A DNA stretch of 64,000 nucleotides from Tritrichomonas musculus (lineage: Eukaryota; Parabasalia; Tritrichomonadida; Tritrichomonadidae): positions 248,001 through 312,000 of the forward strand of contig JAPFFF010000067.1 in NCBI GenBank assembly GCA_039105265.1, in the 5' to 3' direction. Under the pieces are notes generated by a model. That model was not told the DNA's origin and did not search any database. It saw nothing but the letters and a program-made list of their open reading frames with translations. Shown here in pieces: positions 21,053 through 31,838 of this stretch (within the stretch, counting starts at the first letter, position 1; the number at the start of each line of letters is the position of its first letter). The translations under genes were made by a program, and so were the position numbers.

Positions 21053-21541
21053 GGCTTTAAATGGTCATAGTGGACATGCCACTTTTTTCGACAGCTTAAC
21101 TTTTTCTGTGATAATAAAATGGCATCTTGATTGATTAGGACATTTTAGATTTTTTGAAATAACGGATTCTTCTCAATTACATCAACTTTTTCTATGGTGG
21201 ACATTCTAATGGACATTTCAAATTTCTCAATGAATGAAATGTGATCTAAAAAATTTTAGCTATGTCGATCAAACAAGGTCAAATAATTGCTTTTTTTTTT
21301 TTTTTTTTTTTTTTAGTTTGCAATATCAATTTCGATTTTGGTTGATTTCGCAAACTAAAAAAAAAAAAAAAAAAAAAAAAGCAATTATTTGACCTTGTTT
21401 GATCGACATAGCTCAGAAAAATTTAAAAATTTTTTTATTTTGAGAAAGTGGACATATGTCCAATAACTGGACACGTGGGCTTTAAAATATTAATTGATCT
21501 GGACATTTTGATGTCAAAATGTCCACCTATTTAAAGCCTAG
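21053..21541. mobile_element. Snap-back MITE with 11-bp target duplication, nested in the TA element
   Basis: A 489-bp element flanked by GAAATAATCTA at 21042-21052 and again at 21542-21552. Ends are inverted (GGCTTTAAAT / ATTTAAAGCC). Its centre is a long near-perfect hairpin: an arm of about 55 bases with GCTATGTCGATCAAACAAGG, a T run and TAGTTTGC, repeated inverted after a ~25-base loop. A duplication of 9-11 bp suggests a Mutator-like mover. Confidence 0.85.
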
Positions 21542-21864
21542 GAAATAATCTATAATTGTTTTTTCTAATAAATCAAAAATCATTAAAAATATTAAAAGAA
21601 GCTTTCAATTTCATTGAAATTTTTTTTACTATACAGTTTTTTGAATACTATACAGTTATTTACTCAACGTTATTAATTTGAAAAATGAACAAATATATTC
21701 TGAAAATTCAATCAATTTTTTGACGAAAACCCAACAATCAAGTTTTTATAATAATATTTGTTGAAAAATCAATCTGCTTATTTTTAATGAAATATATATA
21801 TATATATATATATAAAAGTGGGATATTGCTTTTATTAATTTCAAGAATTATATTAATATTAAAT

Positions 21865-24300
21865 TTAATAATAAGGTATTTTTCTCTTGAATTGTTTAAT
21901 GCGCTTGTTAACTTCTTGTTTTTCATCATTTGACAAGTTAAGCAATTGAAATCCACCTTTTTCAATTTCGTCACAAATTGTGTTGAAATCTGGTCGGACA
22001 TTCGGATCATTCTCCAAGCAAGCATTAATCAAATCTTTTGAAAATTGGGTAAAATTATCTGGCATTTGGAATTTATCACCGTTTATAATTTGGCGCAATG
22101 TCCTGTTAGGCAGCTTTCCTTCATTCAAAATGAAGAGAACTAACATTCCAAATGAATAAACGTCCACCTTCTTATCGTAGTTCTGATCACCTGAAATTTC
22201 TGGTGCCATGAAATTCAATGTACCAATATCATTAGTCATTGTTGTCTGTTGTTCTTCAGCGGTCATTAATTTAGAAATACCAAAATCGGCGATTCTTATC
22301 GTTCCATCAGCTGCGATCAGAATGTTTGACGGTTTCAAGTCACGATGCATGATGTTTCTGAAGTGTACGTACTTCATTCCTTCTGCTATTTGGAAGATAA
22401 TAACAATTGTGTCACTTTTTGTGAGCGTTTTATTTTTGACTGCTTTTTCAACGTCGTTCGGACAATATTCAAGGAGGATCGAAGGAGGCATGCTTTCATC
22501 GCTCGTGAAGAATCCGTATGTTTTAAGAACGTTCGGATGAAAGAGCATGTTTAATATTTCGTACTCTTTAAAGAAACTTTGGAAGTTGTCGTGACTCAGT
22601 CGCGAATTCGACATGACTTTAAGTACAAAAGTTTTGTTTTCGGTAACTGCTTTCGTCACTTTGTAAACAGTGCCACTCACTCCATGGCCAAGTTCGCATA
22701 CTTTCTCAAAACTTCTAACTGCGTCTGAGTCGAGGAAGACCATCTGTTGGCTTTTGGGATCGTTTTCTGGATTGGCTGAGTTTACACTGGCTTTGATGAT
22801 CTCGTCGCATTCTTTGAGATCTTCTTGCAGTCTTTCGATCTCTTTTTTGCTATCGGCGAGATCTGATCTGAGCTGCTTGATGATGAGCGCTTGCTCTTCA
22901 GTGGCCCTCTTGAGTCTTTCAACTTCATCGTTAGGAACAGCTGATTGTGATTCGCTGCTTGGTAAGGAAGATTTTTGCGAATAACCGCCTTGATATTGGC
23001 TATTATATGGTGGATTTTGCGGATAAAATAATTGGGCATAATGCGGACTCGGTTCACCATTCATCATAGGATTGCTAAACTGCTGAATCTGCGGCTGAGA
23101 ACCAGCGAATTGTCTTCCCATCTGCGGCATTCCAAGGTTTCCTTGTTGTGGAATTCCAAGGTTTCCTTGTTGTGGAATTCCAAGGTTTCCTTGCTGTGGA
23201 ATTCCAAGGCTTCCTTGCTGTGGAATTCCAAGGCTTCCTTGCTGTGGAATTCCAAGGCTTCCTTGCTGTGGAATTCCAAGGCTTCCTTGCTGTGGAATTC
23301 CAAGGTTTCCTTGCTGCGGAATTCCAAGGTTTCCTTGCTGTGGAATTCCAAGGTTTCCTTGCTGTGGAATTCCAAGGTTTCCTTGCTGCGGAATTCCAAG
23401 GTTTCCTTGCTGTGGAATTCCAAGGTTTCCTTGCTGCGGAATTCCAAGGTTTCCTTGCTGTGGAATTCCAAGGTTTCCTTGCTGTGGAATTCCAAGGCTT
23501 CCTTGCTGCGGAATTCCAAGGTTTCCTTGCTGCGGAATTCCAAGGTTTCCTTGCTGTGGAATTCCAAGGCTTCCTTGTTGCGGAATTCCAAGGCTTCCTT
23601 GCTGCGGCATTCCACACATGTTATTTTGTTGCTGACGAGGTTGCTGTTGGGCTGGATAATCAATTAAGTCTAACAAGTCGTTGCTTTGTTGATTTTGCTG
23701 CTGCGGGGGTCCAAAATGATTTTGTTGTTGTGGTTGAGTGTTAAATGGGTTTTCCCCTTGTTGTGGTGGCATTTGTTGTTTGTATGGTTCCCATTGTTGA
23801 TCCGTTAGAATTTGCTGTTGTGGTTGAGTGTTAAATGGGTTTTCCGGTTGTTGTGGTGGCATTTGTTGTTTGTATGGTTCCCATTGTTGATTCGTTAGAA
23901 TTTGCTGTTGTTGTTGAGCAGCTTGAGCCCTCTTTGAATGCCAACGTTTCTCAACATATTTCGCTTGAAGAAAAGCTCTTCTACGGTTATCGTCTGCGTT
24001 TAATGGAAGAGGCATTTCACCTTGTTTCCATTTAGCCATCCAAACTCTGTTGAAATCCTCGTTTGTTTGGCTTTGAAGAAGGTTTATTTCGTCTTCCGTG
24101 AAAGTTGCCATCGAAACACTTTTGATTCTGTCCCCATGTTCACGATGAATACCACTACAATTTGTACATACGAAAATACCATGTGTCGTATCAACGTTAA
24201 CTGCGCATTGTTCGCCACAATCAACACACTTTTTGTTGCTTGGACTCCTCATTAAAGTTCGGAGGATCTTTTGGTGCTGTTTCTGTAGAGCCCCAGACAT
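21865..24300 (-). CDS. ArfGAP-Gln/Gly repeat-coiled coil-protein kinase fusion
   Basis: 811 residues from ATG 24300. An N-terminal ArfGAP zinc finger has Cys 25, 28, 45 and 48 (C-x2-C-x16-C-x2-C) and CSGIHREHG with the Arg finger at ~53. ArfGAPs speed GTP hydrolysis on Arf during vesicle budding. Next comes a Gln/Pro-rich linker, including two IL-T(N)-QQWEPYKQQMPPQQ units. About 20 copies of the 8-residue GIPQQGNL/GIPQQGSL repeat follow. A coiled coil (EVERLKRATEEQALIIKQLR...) leads to a complete C-terminal kinase domain: LGHGVSGTVYK, VLKV Lys, HRDLKPSN, DFG, APE and DVYSFG. All catalytic residues are present, so both domains may be active. The protein could couple Arf cycling to phosphorylation on membranes. 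I know of no standard family with this order. The frame is unbroken. Confidence 0.9.
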   Translation of the reverse strand: MSGALQKQHQKILRTLMRSPSNKKCVDCGEQCAVNVDTTHGIFVCTNCSGIHREHGDRIKSVSMATFTEDEINLLQSQTNEDFNRVWMAKWKQGEMPLPLNADDNRRRAFLQAKYVEKRWHSKRAQAAQQQQQILTNQQWEPYKQQMPPQQPENPFNTQPQQQILTDQQWEPYKQQMPPQQGENPFNTQPQQQNHFGPPQQQNQQSNDLLDLIDYPAQQQPRQQQNNMCGMPQQGSLGIPQQGSLGIPQQGNLGIPQQGNLGIPQQGSLGIPQQGNLGIPQQGNLGIPQQGNLGIPQQGNLGIPQQGNLGIPQQGNLGIPQQGNLGIPQQGNLGIPQQGSLGIPQQGSLGIPQQGSLGIPQQGSLGIPQQGNLGIPQQGNLGIPQQGNLGMPQMGRQFAGSQPQIQQFSNPMMNGEPSPHYAQLFYPQNPPYNSQYQGGYSQKSSLPSSESQSAVPNDEVERLKRATEEQALIIKQLRSDLADSKKEIERLQEDLKECDEIIKASVNSANPENDPKSQQMVFLDSDAVRSFEKVCELGHGVSGTVYKVTKAVTENKTFVLKVMSNSRLSHDNFQSFFKEYEILNMLFHPNVLKTYGFFTSDESMPPSILLEYCPNDVEKAVKNKTLTKSDTIVIIFQIAEGMKYVHFRNIMHRDLKPSNILIAADGTIRIADFGISKLMTAEEQQTTMTNDIGTLNFMAPEISGDQNYDKKVDVYSFGMLVLFILNEGKLPNRTLRQIINGDKFQMPDNFTQFSKDLINACLENDPNVRPDFNTICDEIEKGGFQLLNLSNDEKQEVNKRIKQFKRKIPYY
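23131..23608. repeat. 24-bp coding minisatellite, about 20 units
   Basis: Unit on the plus strand TTCCAAGGTTTCCTTGCTGTGGAA (about 20 near-identical copies). The unit length is a multiple of 3 and no frame contains a stop, so five other readings are open as well; only the GIPQQGNL/GSL reading belongs to the gene. Changes between units are mostly synonymous or Asn/Ser. Confidence 0.95.
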
Positions 24301-24598
24301 ATATTCTAATTATATAAAAAATTCTATGAGATTAATGAATAATTGTGAAAACTATTGAAATTAAAAACTATTGAATTTGTATTTTATATAAAGAGAAAAA
24401 ACGAAAACTTTCACCTCTAACTCAAAGTACATTCAAAATTAAAACTATTTACTTTATATTAATTAATATATATATAAAACTAATTTCTAATATATCTCAA
24501 GATTACTTTTATTTCATTTTAAATAATTAGATATCTTTATTTTAAAAAATTGAATTAATTTGAATGGTATATAAAAATAATATTTTCAATTTTTCTCA

Positions 24599-25275
24599 AT
24601 ATTTTTAAAAAAACGTGATAAAACGCAAAAGTTTCAAAAAAACGTATTTTAAATAATTCAGCTATTTTTATACAAATATGCTATTTATATGAATTACAAA
24701 TTTGTTATTATATAAATGTGATATTTTTAATATTATATTTAAGATAAAAATCTACTTTTTAAAATTTTTTTGTAAGATAATGGTATTTTTAAAATGATCG
24801 TTATGCTCTCAATTTTATTTTCTTTATTCGCCTTCGATACTTAATCATTTTATGGTGCTTTAATTTATTCATAGGAGATAAAACAAATATGTGAAAATCG
24901 GACCAATTGACACATAAGATCTTGGATGATTATTTTCTATGAATTTCATAACTTTTTGAATGCTTTCATTGAATTGCATTAATTTTTTAAACATTTTGAA
25001 ATTAACATTTATTGATTATAAATTAAATAAAATAATTATTCATATATTACTTATTAGTTAAAACTCTTTATTTTTGTTTTTCATTAATTTTTATTTGAGA
25101 AAAATGTAGATAATGTCTAAAAATGCAATGTTTAGCAATTATCTTTGGAACATATGCTAAAAATTTTAATTTTTTTACTGTATTAATTTTTATATATGAT
25201 GTGTAATAACATATATAACTCGCTAACATTTTTGAAGAAAATAGTTTGGTTTTATTACGTTTTTTTAAAATATTA
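24599..25275. mobile_element. Possible MITE with ~25-bp inverted ends
   Basis: AATATTTTTAAAAAAACGTG at the left end pairs with the inverted AATATTTTAAAAAAACGTAA at the right end, and the similarity continues into ATAAAAC. The ends are A-rich, so chance is hard to exclude. There is no coding content and no clear target duplication. Confidence 0.35.
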
Positions 25276-26948
25276 AAAGGGGAACTGATTTGATATTTTT
25301 TTCAAATTTGGATTTGTGATTTTTAAATATGATAAATAATTTTAATTTTCAACTCTGATAAAATGTTAATTAGTAATAAAAAAAATTTATCGTAGCAAAA
25401 AAAAGATATGATAAAAAAGATGTTTTTCATTCAAAAATTTAAACTTTTTGATACAAATCCTATTTTTTTATTCAATTTTTATTTTTATTCTCAAATGAAT
25501 TAGAATAATATGTTTATATCTTTTTATTAAATATAGTAATTAAAAATATATCATATGATAATACTTATATATATACTCAATTTATATATATTAATTATTT
25601 TGATAAAATATTAAACCCAAAATAAGATATGCATTAAATTAATAGTATCTGCATTTTAAGAAAACACGTTATTTAATGAGTAGATAACGTATTTTTTGTT
25701 TAATAAATAATCATTATTTTGATAAACAAAAAATATTTGTTAAAAAAAGAATCAGTAATTCAATTAAATATGCGTTTAAAACAATTATTTATTATTCGTT
25801 TACATTAAAATTTAATATTTCAAATAAATCATAATTAATTTTTCCAATTTTTGATTTTTAATTTGCAAATTTATTGTCCATTGATTTGTATAAGATGATA
25901 TTGAATCTTTTAAATGCGGCAATAAGTGGATTTTGAAAAAGAATTATGCATATTTTTAATAACAATTCAATACTAAAGTTTATATAAAAATAGGTTTTTT
26001 TCGAGTGAAACGAAATCATTGAACTGGAATATTAATTTTTCTGCATTTTCAGCCAAAACTGATAGATAATTCTTTAAAAAAATTAATATTTCCAAATCAT
26101 ATAATATATACAAAAAGTTGTTTCGGAAATATTCAATTTTTTGGAAAATAAAAAAGTAATAATTGAAAAAGTTTTGAAATAAAAATTATTAGCTTTCAAA
26201 AAATAAAGATTTTATATCAAAAAGTTATTTGGAAATAGTTCAAATTTTTTTTTGAATAATCTTACTCAGAAATATTATATATTGAATTATCTTTTTATTC
26301 CTACGATGAGTATTCTTTATTTATTCTCATTGAAATTAATATACATATTTTTATAACTATATTAATTATGGATTACTAAATGTATTTCTATGTGTCCAAA
26401 AACACTTAATTGTATAAAAAATCTTGAAATAAAAGATTATTATTAGATATTTTATTCAATATATATATTATATTCCATTATATATTTTATATTATATAAA
26501 TATATTTTAAAATATTTTATATTTATTTGTATATCTTCATTTTTTTTAACAAAAAAAATTGAGGCAAAAATTCCCCTTTAAATATTATAATTCTTTATTC
26601 CATGGATTTTTAAAATATTATAAATATTATAAATTTTTAATGGATTTTTAAAAATGATAAATCATATTATTTATAAAAATCATTCGATTATTTAATACTA
26701 TTATAGAATATCTGAAATTTCTTGATTAATAAATGAATATTTTTAACAAAACATTTCTTTTGTTGTTTGATAATGCATATAATAAAATGAGATAATTGAT
26801 ATTTAGTAAAATCAAAGGGACCCTTTTGAAAATTGACTTTTATCGTACTTCAGAAAACATAAAAAATACCATGATTAACTACTTATAAAGGCCAAATTTG
26901 AACTTAACTGCTGTTGCCAAATCCGATTTCTCTTTGAAAATATTAAAA

Positions 26949-27309
26949 ACGGTACTGCAATCTGATGTAAAGTGTCAAAAGTATTTAAAAAACTGTAATA
27001 ATCGAAACAAACCAAATATATAAATAGAACACATTATATATAATAACTTATCAAAATATTGGAAGGATTTTCTAATTTGATTTGGAGATTTATGTTCATT
27101 AAATTTGAATGAAAAACTCATTTTATCCATTCAAAAATATTTTTTTCATATGGCATGTCAATAAAATTGAAAATTACTTCCATATTTCATTAAAGAATTT
27201 GATTTTATATTATATAAAATTAACTGCTATATAATTTTTTTAGGTATTTCCAGGTTATTTAATTTTGCTCTCAATTTTTTGACACTTTAAATCAGATCGC
27301 AGTACCGTT
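26949..27309. mobile_element. MITE with 9-bp target duplication
   Basis: A 361-bp element flanked by ATATTAAAA at 26940-26948 and again at 27310-27318. About 30 bp of inverted ends are shared (ACGGTACTGCAATCTGAT... on the left; ACGGTACTGCGATCTGAT... inverted on the right), continuing through AAAGTGTCAAAA. It is noncoding. A 9-bp duplication fits a Mutator-like mover. Confidence 0.75.
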
Positions 27310-27847
27310 ATATTAAAATGGAAAATATAGCAAATTTGTAAAAGTCACTTTTTGAAAGAAAAATTTAAAAAACATATAGCAAAATAATCGAAAAACAGAT
27401 TTACTATCCAAAATATCAATTTAAACAGATTAAAACAGTATATTAAAATATATTCAAAACGAGGATTTCACAATACGGTACTTTATTAATCAATATTTTT
27501 AGATAAAGAGCTAAAAATAAATAAAAAAAATCACTACATCTTAATTGTTATATGCAAAGATACTTTAATGATTATATAAAAAGTCTTGGTTTCATTTTAT
27601 CTCCAAAGTTGGTCAAATCTTTTGATTTCAAAAAGTTTAAAATTTATTATTTTTTTTGGTATAATATTAGTGTGTTGATATTTCAATGATTACTTTAATC
27701 ACATTTGATTTTAACAAATATTTCATTATATATTATTAAATTGTAAATATATTAATATAATTTTAAGCTTATAATATTTTTTTACTAAAGATACTAAAGA
27801 AAAGTTTTATAAGGCATTTTCTTTGATAAAACAAAAATTTTCCAACT

Positions 27848-27853
27848 TCACTT
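27848..27853 (+). promoter_or_regulatory. Initiator TCACTT before the VIT-VWA gene
   Basis: TCACTT lies 19 bases before the ATG at 27869 and fits the trichomonad initiator TCAYTW at the expected spacing. It is the clearest promoter-like site in the window. Confidence 0.55.
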
Positions 27854-27868
27854 TTAACTTCAACTGCA

Positions 27869-30529
27869 ATGGCTTTGTTTGCAGCAGTAAGAAATTACCA
27901 TAATGCAGATCCTAAAACGACAAGGATTGATGGAAAATTCAACGGCTCATATTATTCAGGTAGAGTTGAAATGACATATATAAATGAGACTCAAATATTA
28001 GAAGACTATCAAATTAACATAGGAAAAAACTCAGGAGGCAATATATGCCTTCATGATTACAATATCAAAATCGATAATAACCCATTTATAATTAATATAA
28101 TGAAGAAAGAAGAAGCAAAGCAGATTTTTGAAAATAAAATAGCACAAGATGGGAATGCTGTTTATGGAGAAGGAGGTGATTCCTATTCAAGTATACAAAT
28201 ACCAAATATTCTTCCAAACCAAGTTTTAACAATTTCAGCCGAATTTGAATTACCAGTTACATTTCCGACAAAAGATACGATTGGAATTATTTTTCCTCTT
28301 ACATGCCCATGTCATGAAGGAAGTACAATTTTAAATTGTGCCGATTTTCATTTTTCATGCAAATTTTCATCATTTTCTCTTAATGAAAAGTCAATTACGT
28401 CGAACCCCGGAGGAACTCTTGATTTATCTAGCAAAACCTATTCAATTAATCATATCGATCAGAAATTAACAAGTATTTCAATCATGTATGATCCCAATAT
28501 TCAAGCACAAACATTTTCAATAGACAACGGTTTAGGAATTTGCAGTGGCAAGTATGGTTCGTTTACATTTATACCATCGAAAAAAGAAACCGCTACAATT
28601 GACCATACTGGTGAAGAATTCACCTTTATCATAGATTGTTCAGGTTCCATGCATGGTACAGAGATTAAATTAGCAGCAGAATGTTTGATATATTTCATTA
28701 AATCTCTTCCGAGAAACTGTTATTTCAATGTTGTCTGTTTTGGCTCTCAATTTGCAGTCTTATTTGACAAGCCTGTTCCATACACCAATGAAAACGCTAT
28801 GAAAGCGATCAATCTAGCAAATTCATTAACAGCAAGCATGGGTGGAACTGTTTTAAGTTCTCCTTTATCATATGTTTTTTCACAGCCAATTTCAACTGAG
28901 AACAAACTTCGTCGAGTTTTTGTGTTGACAGACGGTTGTGTCTTTGATCCGAGCGAAGTCATTGATCTAGTTAAAAGGAACAACAATACAACAATGAGCA
29001 GTGCCATTGGAATTGGTTATGGCGTTGATCGTGCCCTTGTTGAAGGAGTTGGTAAAGCTGGAAATGGCTTTGTTGATTTTGTTCTTTCTGGCGATGACAT
29101 GAGATCGAAAGTCATCAATCAACTCGAACAAAGTCTCAATGGTTTATGCCATGTTGACATATCTATTGAGAACAATGAAAACATTGAAATTGTTCCTTCA
29201 GTCAACAATACTTTGTTATCATATGAAAAGCCATTCACATTCTATTTCAAATCAACAAATGATATCACAAATAATGATCATGTTTGTATTGATGTTGAAG
29301 GGAATTCTGAACCAATCATCATTCAATTGAATTCATTCCCAGATACGTCAAATGTCAACAGAAGTCTTCGTTATTTGTTTAATAATGAAAATATGAAATC
29401 ATTGTTAAAACAAGAACAAACAAATGAAGTCATAACGACCGTTACTAATTTATCTATTGAAAATGGAATCTTATGTCCTTACACTGGCTTGCTTGGCACT
29501 CAACAATATGAATCAGAAGAAGAAGAAAATAGAATTAAAAATCTAATTACAAAATATAAAGAAGAAAGAGAAAGAAAACGTAAAGAAGAAGAGTTATGTA
29601 GACTTTTTAAAGTTAAAAATATGGAAGAACTTGAATCACTTAAAAATAATTATGTTCCACCTAATCAAGTCCGTGTTTCTGGATATTTTACAAATATTGT
29701 TGTTAATATTGATCCTAATCACACACGAATTGAAGACTTAAAAGCACAAATTGAACGACAACATGATATTCCAGTCGATTTACAAAAATTAACTTTTAAT
29801 TATATGGAAATGAAAGATGGAACTTTATTGAAAGATTACTTAATTCCTAATAATGCAAGTATTTTTGTTAATTTTAAGTTTTCTGATGATCGAGTATTTC
29901 ATACTCTTAAGCAAAAATATGTTGCTCCAGATCAGTTGTTTGTTAAAACATTGACAGGAAGGCACATTACTCTGCATATTGATAGAAACAATTTCAGAAT
30001 TGAAGAAATAAAAGATATGATTCAACAATTAGAAGGAATTCCACCTGATCAACAAAGATTAATTTTCTCGGGGTTGCAATTGGAAGATGGAAACAAAATT
30101 GGTGATTATTTCATTCAAAATGATTCAACTCTCCATTTGGTCCTTCGTTTAAGAGGAGGAGGCTTTCCTACAGACCCAAAACCCCTTTATGCTGCAAGAT
30201 CTTTCGTTGATGGTCAAAATTCTGACTTGATTAAAATTGTGTCACAACAAAGTGTTGATGGCAATTGGAATGATATGCCAAATCAAGTTCTGAATGATGA
30301 TAATAAGGAATTAAATGAATTAATTCAAAAAATCATGAATTGGAGCAATGAAAACGATTTTGGTGATATGAAAAACGCAGTCGTTGCAACAGTTTTCAGT
30401 TTGGCTTTCATGTCTAAATTTAAGAAAGAAAAATTTGAAATATGGAAGTTAATTTATTCTAAAGGAATTGAATGGCTCATATCAATTAATGGAAATATAA
30501 ATTGGGATAATTTAATTAAATCATTCTAA
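27869..30529 (+). CDS. VIT-VWA protein with two ubiquitin-like domains, the second ending LRLRGG
   Basis: 886 residues from ATG 27869. Residues ~1-150 form a VIT (vault/inter-alpha-trypsin) domain. A VWA domain follows at ~247-420 with an intact metal site (DCSGSM at ~256). Around 555-600 is a charged helix. A first ubiquitin-like domain (~601-670, [17 protein letters not shown]) is divergent. The second (~690-764) is clearly ubiquitin: [46 protein letters not shown] and [10 protein letters not shown]. It is followed directly by GFPTDPK. The C-terminal ~110 residues resemble the tail of VWA5A-like proteins (a QQSVDGNW segment and IEWLI near the end). VWA domains bind ligands through a metal ion. 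No signal peptide is seen, so it is probably cytosolic. The LRGG-G junction could be a cut site for a deubiquitinase. Confidence 0.9.
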   Translation: MALFAAVRNYHNADPKTTRIDGKFNGSYYSGRVEMTYINETQILEDYQINIGKNSGGNICLHDYNIKIDNNPFIINIMKKEEAKQIFENKIAQDGNAVYGEGGDSYSSIQIPNILPNQVLTISAEFELPVTFPTKDTIGIIFPLTCPCHEGSTILNCADFHFSCKFSSFSLNEKSITSNPGGTLDLSSKTYSINHIDQKLTSISIMYDPNIQAQTFSIDNGLGICSGKYGSFTFIPSKKETATIDHTGEEFTFIIDCSGSMHGTEIKLAAECLIYFIKSLPRNCYFNVVCFGSQFAVLFDKPVPYTNENAMKAINLANSLTASMGGTVLSSPLSYVFSQPISTENKLRRVFVLTDGCVFDPSEVIDLVKRNNNTTMSSAIGIGYGVDRALVEGVGKAGNGFVDFVLSGDDMRSKVINQLEQSLNGLCHVDISIENNENIEIVPSVNNTLLSYEKPFTFYFKSTNDITNNDHVCIDVEGNSEPIIIQLNSFPDTSNVNRSLRYLFNNENMKSLLKQEQTNEVITTVTNLSIENGILCPYTGLLGTQQYESEEEENRIKNLITKYKEERERKRKEEELCRLFKVKNMEELESLKNNYVPPNQVRVSGYFTNIVVNIDPNHTRIEDLKAQIERQHDIPVDLQKLTFNYMEMKDGTLLKDYLIPNNASIFVNFKFSDDRVFHTLKQKYVAPDQLFVKTLTGRHITLHIDRNNFRIEEIKDMIQQLEGIPPDQQRLIFSGLQLEDGNKIGDYFIQNDSTLHLVLRLRGGGFPTDPKPLYAARSFVDGQNSDLIKIVSQQSVDGNWNDMPNQVLNDDNKELNELIQKIMNWSNENDFGDMKNAVVATVFSLAFMSKFKKEKFEIWKLIYSKGIEWLISINGNINWDNLIKSF

Positions 30530-30635
30530 ATAAAAGAAGTTAATTCTTAAATTTTGTCGTTTTACAAGAAAAAGATAAACATTAAATTTATATACCTCGA
30601 ATTTTTTTAAATAAAGAGAAATTAACACTGTCAGT

Positions 30636-31838
30636 ATGAATCCTATTGAAAACTTTTATTCAAAGCTGTTCATGATGATTGTATTCAATTTATCTAATAT
30701 GAATTCAATTGTTACAAAGGAGAAATTACTGGAAATAATGAAGAAGATTCTAAAACCAATTTGTGATAATGAAAAAGCTTCATCAAAAGATTTTCTTAAT
30801 TACTTTGACAACAATGCCCAATACTGCATAACAAATGGATTCATATCGAGCATAATTGGCCTCAGTTATCTCCAAACAAAGCGACCTTTTGCTCAATATA
30901 TTCATCCAAATATCATTGATTCGATATCAATCAACAGTCCTACTTTTTATCGTGACGTAATTCTATCAAGCGGACAACCAAATACAAATGACATCTGTTA
31001 TGACACCTTATTTAATGATATTTCAAGAATCACCAAGTATCTTTGTAACAAAGGAAATGTGAATGATAAAGAATATGAAAATTGTCGAATTGTCATTTGG
31101 AACTACTTGATCAACAACACCAGAAAGAGAATCAATGAATGTCCAATTGACAAACAATTTGAATTACAAAATCAATTATTCACTGAATTTAGTAATTCTT
31201 ACAACTTTACATTTTTCAGTCTTCTTTTTAATTATCAAGAAAAACAGAAGGAAATACAATCAATTGTTCAGCTAATCATGCAATTCATTCCAAAAAATCA
31301 GAATGATAACTTAGAAAGAAAGATTCTTGATCATTTAGTCTTCTTTTCAAAGCACTCATTCAATGCATTGAATCAAGCTTTTGAAATATTGATTCAAAAA
31401 GTTCCTGAAAAATTAAAAGAGAGTGAATTCATATCTGACACTTTGTCAAACGATATCCTTGCTCAACACTGGGAGACAGTTGAGAAATTATGTCGTCTTG
31501 GATTCGAAGATAAGACAAAAGATGAAATAATTTCAATTTTGAGGAACAGTGGCGTAGCTGCTCGCTTGGTGCAGGACTTGAATATATTGAACTTCATTTA
31601 TGAAAATGGAATCATTGAAAATCGCTTCAAATTGGAAGATGAAGAACTGTTGTCATTCACAATCGTTCCATTTGAGCTCATGGTGAAGTATAAAGATTGC
31701 TTCGAGGTTATTAATAATGATGAAAATAAACAAATCAAAGAAAAATCGTCATCATTATTACCAAAACTTCAAAAACGCGAAATAAATTGTGCAACAAAAG
31801 ATAAGTTAATTGATACAATAGCTCAATTTATTTCTTAA
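30636..31838 (+). CDS. Hypothetical helical protein, 400 residues
   Basis: Starts at ATG 30636, 106 bases after the VIT-VWA gene on the same strand. A later Met (MMIVFNLSNMNS) is an alternative start. The sequence is mostly amphipathic helix without repeats, Cys clusters, signal peptide or membrane spans. Hydrophobic heptad-like stretches (ILDHLVFFSKHSFNALNQAF, FEILIQKVPEKL) suggest a helical-bundle or HEAT-like scaffold, but I cannot name a family. Codon and base use match the neighbour, so it looks like a real host gene. The same-strand pairing with the ubiquitin-bearing VWA gene may be chance. Confidence 0.6.
   Translation: MNPIENFYSKLFMMIVFNLSNMNSIVTKEKLLEIMKKILKPICDNEKASSKDFLNYFDNNAQYCITNGFISSIIGLSYLQTKRPFAQYIHPNIIDSISINSPTFYRDVILSSGQPNTNDICYDTLFNDISRITKYLCNKGNVNDKEYENCRIVIWNYLINNTRKRINECPIDKQFELQNQLFTEFSNSYNFTFFSLLFNYQEKQKEIQSIVQLIMQFIPKNQNDNLERKILDHLVFFSKHSFNALNQAFEILIQKVPEKLKESEFISDTLSNDILAQHWETVEKLCRLGFEDKTKDEIISILRNSGVAARLVQDLNILNFIYENGIIENRFKLEDEELLSFTIVPFELMVKYKDCFEVINNDENKQIKEKSSSLLPKLQKREINCATKDKLIDTIAQFIS

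Larger units (their letters stand above)
20208..21670. mobile_element. 1.46-kb TA-flanked DNA transposon carrying an unknown gene
   Basis: The left end (ACGTTGTGTAAAAAACTATA at 20208 on) matches the reverse complement of the right end (21670 inward: ACGTTGAGTAAATAACTGTA). The match continues to a second copy of the CTGTATAGTA word on both sides. TA lies just outside each end (20206-20207 and 21671-21672). Inside are one degraded gene of about 148 codons and a nested 489-bp MITE. No transposase of a known family is recognisable. Confidence 0.75.
24301..27847. other. 3.5-kb A+T-rich intergenic region with MITE-like pieces
   Basis: No gene is supported here. It contains an inverted-repeat pair at 24599/25275 and a MITE at 26949-27309. 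A weaker pair near 25271 (TTAAAAGGGGAA) and 26567 (TTCCCCTTTAA) could bound another element. The rest is very A+T-rich with no coding pattern. Confidence 0.55.

Noticed and set aside
23131-23608. CRISPR-like array
   Set aside because: Units are directly adjacent with no spacers and lie in a coding sequence of a eukaryotic gene.
23032-23744. Open frames of ~180-210 codons across the minisatellite
   Set aside because: The 24-bp unit has no stop in any frame, so all frames are open by construction. Only one joins the ArfGAP and kinase domains.
25271-26577. A 1.3-kb element with AAGGGGAA ends
   Set aside because: The match is only about 12 bases, imperfect next to the supposed TTAA, and the interior has no supporting feature.
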